9,702 nt of DNA, taken from NCBI RefSeq assembly GCF_902506425.1, contig NZ_LR732475.1, positions 1 through 9,702 of the forward strand, given 5' to 3'. Positions within the stretch are counted from its first letter, which is position 1; every line of letters starts with the position of its first letter. The stretch is from Novosphingobium sp. 9U. GTDB taxonomy: Bacteria > Pseudomonadota > Alphaproteobacteria > Sphingomonadales > Sphingomonadaceae. Made by a program: the position numbers and the translations under genes. The notes below the pieces were generated by a model, which saw only the letters and a program-made list of their open reading frames with translations, was not told where the DNA came from and ran no database searches. This document shows positions 7,491 through 9,702 of the stretch, one piece after another.

Positions 7491-7514
7491 TTCCGCTCAT
7501 CCTAGAAGTGCTCT
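7491..7514 (-). repeat. IS630 terminal inverted repeat, right
   Basis: Reads GAGCACTTCTAGGAATGAGC inward from 7514 and is followed outward by TA at 7515-7516. Partner of the left end at 6557. Confidence 0.7.
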
Positions 7515-7516
7515 AG

Positions 7517-7768
7517 GTAAAAGAGCCGATCGGAATGCAAACGCCCTAAGATGTCGTTCGGCACCGTCGATCATCGTCGAGGCACATCACATCGTTGTCG
7601 GCTTTAGCGCTAAGAAATGGGTTGCTTCCTTGACGTTGGTACCGCCGGCGCCGTACGTGCTTCGCACCCGATAGAGGCCAATCGGTTGGCCTAACACGTC
7701 AACTTGAATATGAGTACACGTCGGAGGTAACTAGTCAGGTTAACGTTGGAATTCAAGGCTAAAGAAGC
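7517..7768. other. Intergenic region between IS630 and GH5 gene, with small palindromes
   Basis: No gene is recognisable in about 250 bases. A clean inverted repeat, GGCCAATCGGTTGGCC, lies at 7676-7691 with six-base arms and a four-base centre. A second small hairpin (AGGCT, loop AAAGA, AGCCT) spans about 7757-7771 and overlaps the GH5 stop codon; it could be a weak terminator for that minus-strand gene, though no T-run follows. Confidence 0.4.
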
Positions 7769-8686
7769 CTAGTGCCCCGTCAGCCGCCGCGTATAAGCGT
7801 TAGGCAGAGGCGATATTTTGTAGAAATACTTTGGGCTCCAAGCGCGGCCACCACCCCACCACGTTACGCCGTAGAGGTTCGGGATCCCTGCCTTCATCTC
7901 GGCCAGCCACGCGGTCGCGATTTCCTCGCACCCCTTGGTTTTTCCGAACGCCGCCTCGCCTACTAGCGCAGGCATGCCGAGCTCATGCACCTGGCGAGCG
8001 AAGATGCCGAAATGCGAACTCATTTTTTTGCTGTCGCAGTAGGTGCTCGTGCCTGAGCCGTCCTTGTCGGCATAACGGTGTGCCTGAATGCCAGTTCTAC
8101 GAAGTGGGTCGTCGATATTCCCCTGTCGCTTAAGCGCTTTGGCGGCATGCGAGAAGCGATCGATGCCGGACCACCCGGGGTATTCAAGCCAGATGCGGTT
8201 CGTGACGCCGGCAGCGCGAAGGCGGTGAATAATCAGGCGGCTATCGCGTGCCCATTGATCCCAGTCGCTTGTCAGCACCGGATCGTTGAAGCCTTTGGGT
8301 TCGTTCATGATGTCGAACTGGATCAAGTCGCTCTTTGGCAGCCGATTACGAACCTTCACCCAAAACGCCACCTGCTCGGCGGCCGCAGGCCACTTGTACT
8401 CATGTCGGTCAAAGATGCATGGCACATCGAGCGCAATGCACGCGTTTGCTACGGCAATCCACTTAGCGGTCGCATCAGAACGGTCAAAGTGGCTTGCCTT
8501 GAGCGGAAAGCGAAAGAGCCGAAAGCCCGCGTTATAATAAGCCTGTACATCGGCAGGCCTCGGGATCAACGTGCCACCCTCGACGTCCTTGAACTCGCCG
8601 CCTGACAAGTTGATACCATGGAGTTGTGCAGACGCTGGCGTTGCAAAGGCGAGCAGCGTGAGAAAAGTGAAGGTCAGCGTTTTCAT
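7769..8686 (-). CDS. Secreted GH5-family glycoside hydrolase (cellulase/endoglucanase-like)
   Basis: Predicted retaining beta-glycosidase acting outside the cytoplasm on a beta-glucan or similar polymer. The ATG at 8686 (MKTLTFTFLTLLAF) is preferred to the one at 8698 because GGGG lies six bases before it; it gives 305 residues. Residues 1-20 form a signal peptide with a hydrophobic core and the cleavage site PASA-Q. The mature TIM-barrel domain has HGINLSGGEF near 24-32, RFPLKASHF near 59-67, the acid/base Glu129 in FDIMNEPKG, HRYADKDGSGTSTYC near 203-217 (the HxYxDxDGSGT pattern known from fungal-type GH5_5 cellulases), the nucleophile Glu244 in LVGEAAFG, and TWWGGGRAW near 275-283 providing the substrate-binding tryptophans. 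No carbohydrate-binding module is present. In an exopolysaccharide setting such enzymes trim or release the polymer. The substrate could be cellulose or a beta-glucan-like exopolysaccharide; the sequence does not decide. The gene stands alone, with an IS630 element downstream and an IS3 remnant upstream. Confidence 0.9.
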   Translation of the reverse strand: MKTLTFTFLTLLAFATPASAQLHGINLSGGEFKDVEGGTLIPRPADVQAYYNAGFRLFRFPLKASHFDRSDATAKWIAVANACIALDVPCIFDRHEYKWPAAAEQVAFWVKVRNRLPKSDLIQFDIMNEPKGFNDPVLTSDWDQWARDSRLIIHRLRAAGVTNRIWLEYPGWSGIDRFSHAAKALKRQGNIDDPLRRTGIQAHRYADKDGSGTSTYCDSKKMSSHFGIFARQVHELGMPALVGEAAFGKTKGCEEIATAWLAEMKAGIPNLYGVTWWGGGRAWSPKYFYKISPLPNAYTRRLTGH

Positions 8687-8795
8687 CGTAAACCCCATTT
8701 TGAAGGCAGAACTGTTCGATCCACTGGTTCATCAGACCCTTTTAAGTGCTCCTTCAGTCCGGACCGAAGGAAGAGAGCCTTGCTTCAGCATTACA

Positions 8796-8922
8796 AACCC
8801 TGGGAACATGGTTGGCAAGGCGCGCAAATGGAGATTGTGCTGCCTTGGGGCGATACGGATGTCGACGCATCGGGGTTGCTCAGCAGAGCTGCTATAAATG
8901 GTGCAAGGAGTACGGCGGCATG
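8796..8922 (+). pseudogene. IS3-family orfA remnant
   Basis: On the plus strand one frame reads NPGNMVGKARKWRLC and the next IGVAQQSCYKWCKEYGGM. Together they resemble the orfA helix-turn-helix of IS3-family elements (ENIVxKLRQ... followed by VTEQxYYRWRKEYGGM). A frameshift near 8865 separates the two halves. What follows does not resemble the leucine-zipper part of orfA, and orfB is absent. A short, old relic; the call rests mainly on the YKWCKEYGGM stretch. Confidence 0.5.
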
Positions 8923-8976
8923 ATCAATCAAAACACTGCATCTCTGCCAAGGGTGATCGAAGCGGCAGATCGAGTA

Positions 8977-9312
8977 TTAGCTGGAGCGCGCGATGATAGT
9001 CGCCAAAATGCGTGAATCCAGCAATTGCTCGAACGCGAAGCCTCCACCACGCCCTTGCTCCCACCAGATAGAACGCGCATCGAAGCGACCGACTTCTGGT
9101 ATTGTCAGCCGGCAGCGCGTATGAGCTGGTAAACGGTCTATGGATGCTACGGAAAAACCAGATAACGAAATATTGCGCAGAAAAACGTTTCGACGCTTGT
9201 AGCCGGTAGGTCTTAATCTAGCCGGTACGTTAATTCGTGTCCGGGGAGCACTTCTGTCCTCTTGCGCAGCTGCAGCATAAGAATCGTCATCGACCCAGGT
9301 TATCTTCATCAT
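8977..9312 (-). CDS. PilZ-domain protein, putative cyclic-di-GMP receptor
   Basis: A 111-residue single-domain cytosolic protein. It carries the two PilZ motifs for cyclic-di-GMP: RxxxR (RSAPR, residues 20-24) before the barrel and NxSxxG (NISLSG, residues 47-52) in the first strands. VPARLR and GGGFAFEQ near 90-96 fit the rest of the barrel. PilZ proteins of this size act as adaptors that bind a partner when cyclic-di-GMP rises, commonly controlling exopolysaccharide synthesis, motility or biofilm. The start is the first of two adjacent ATG codons (9312 and 9309); neither has a clear Shine-Dalgarno, so the exact start is uncertain. The intact frame between two IS relics suggests it is kept by selection. 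A short inverted repeat (TTAAG, loop, CTTAA at 9364-9378) lies about 55 bases upstream, next to the IS5 end at 9389. A link to the neighbouring polysaccharide genes is inferred from position only. Confidence 0.85.
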   Translation of the reverse strand: MMKITWVDDDSYAAAAQEDRSAPRTRINVPARLRPTGYKRRNVFLRNISLSGFSVASIDRLPAHTRCRLTIPEVGRFDARSIWWEQGRGGGFAFEQLLDSRILATIIARSS

Positions 9313-9388
9313 AGTTCTGCGACCAAGTCGTTATTTTATAAAAGTCAAAGTCGCCCCAGTACGTTAAGATTTTCTTAATGCGTTGTTA

Positions 9389-9702
9389 GAGTCCGTTCGG
9401 AAAATCCGGGGTGAGTGTTTCGACGTAGGAGATTGCCGCCCTTGGCGACGAGGATCATGGCGCGAGAGACGTCGATCCGCTTCTCGTAGTCGCCGACCAG
9501 GCGGCACCACGGATCATCCAGCCAAATGTCCGCTCGACGACCCACGCCGTGGTAGCACCTTGAAGCCCTCCTGCTTGTCACTGCGGCGGATAACCTCGAT
9601 GATGAAGTCCAGATAGCTGGCCTTCTCCATGAGCTTGAGGCGGTCGTAGTGATCTGCCCCCTTCTGAGTGGTCCAAAAATCTTTGTTATTTTGTAACCGA
9701 CC
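9389..9702 (-). pseudogene. IS5-family transposase, C-terminal end with IS terminus (continues past window)
   Basis: The minus strand gives TTQKGADHYDRLKLMEKASY, then LDFIIEVIRRSDKQEGFKVL, then across two single-base deletions WVVERTFGWMIR and WCRLVGDYEKRIDVSRAMIL, and NLLRRNTHPGFSERT. This is the C-terminal region of an IS5-family transposase with the catalytic Glu in VVERTFGW. The outer IS end is GAGTCCGTTCGGAAAATCC starting at 9389, with TA just outside at 9387-9388. Frameshifts near 9542 and 9514 break it. It lies about 76 bases upstream of the PilZ start and may influence that gene's transcription. The family assignment is from recalled motifs. Confidence 0.78.
9408..9591 (+). repeat. 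Direct repeat, right copy (IS5 3' end)
   Basis: Same orientation as, and alignable along its whole length with, 2601-2783. It ends at ctgcggcggat, after which this copy continues with ordinary IS5 coding sequence whereas the left copy jumps to a different IS5 N-terminal segment. This marks 2783-2790 as the rearranged side. Confidence 0.85.

Larger units (their letters stand above)
6557..7514 (-). mobile_element. IS630-family element with both ends and TA flanks
   Basis: The left end GAGCGCTTTCACGATGACCG and the inverted right end GAGCACTTCTAGGAATGAGC form an imperfect terminal inverted repeat. Both ends are flanked by TA (6555-6556 and 7515-7516), the target-site duplication expected of IS630/Tc1-like elements. 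The span is 958 bases, close to the usual 1.0-1.2 kb. Its single gene runs on the minus strand and is a chimera, described separately. The element appears to have landed beside, or within, the outer flank of the IS5 fragment that ends at 6546. Confidence 0.8.

Noticed and set aside
8078..8605. 175-residue plus-strand open frame
   Set aside because: It lies wholly antisense to the intact GH5 gene, which has clear catalytic motifs; a GC-rich shadow frame.
1..9702. CRISPR array, phage module, toxin-antitoxin pair or defence system
   Set aside because: No regularly spaced repeats, no cas, integrase, capsid or paired small-gene signatures were seen; the repeats present are IS ends.

Overview
The window looks like an accessory, insertion-sequence-scarred exopolysaccharide region of an alphaproteobacterium, probably a sphingomonad. 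That assignment is inferred from the high GC content, the style of the transposase families (IS701, several IS5 subgroups, IS630, IS3) and the PilZ and polysaccharide gene set; no rRNA or housekeeping marker confirms it. Five genes look intact: a UDP-glucose/nucleotide-sugar dehydrogenase (minus strand, 293-1459), a family-2-like glycosyltransferase (minus, 3768-4523), a Wzx/WzxC-type polysaccharide flippase (plus, 4672-6201), a secreted GH5 cellulase-like glycoside hydrolase (minus, 7769-8686) and a small PilZ-domain protein (minus, 8977-9312).

Nearly everything between them is decayed mobile DNA. From left to right: the N-terminus of an IS701 transposase with a one-base deletion (1-206); a full-length but multiply frameshifted IS5-family transposase (1747-2501); an internally deleted IS5-family transposase (2582-2935); the C-terminal third of an old-yellow-enzyme-type oxidoreductase (3171-3600) abutting the 3' half of a tRNA-Thr(GGT) (3608-3657); an IS5 N-terminal fragment (6245-6546); an IS630 element with readable ends and TA flanks whose transposase is a chimera containing an unrelated IS5 N-terminus (6557-7514); an IS3 orfA remnant (8796-8922); and the C-terminal end of another IS5 copy running off the right edge (9389-9702). 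The IS5 ends at 2601-2783 and 9408-9591 are homologous direct repeats that bracket about 6.6 kb holding four of the five intact genes.

Taken together, the intact genes fit one theme. Ugd supplies UDP-glucuronate, the glycosyltransferase adds a sugar to a lipid-linked repeat unit, the flippase moves that unit across the inner membrane, the GH5 enzyme trims or releases a beta-glucan-like polymer in the periplasm or outside the cell, and PilZ could tie the output to cyclic-di-GMP. They are not arranged as one operon, and no initiating glycosyltransferase, polymerase or export gene is present, so this is either a scrambled part of a larger locus or a satellite of one. I see no CRISPR array, no complete phage genes, and no clearly new defence or biosynthetic system. 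The most unusual structures are the chimeric IS630/IS5 element and the tRNA-half/oxidoreductase junction.
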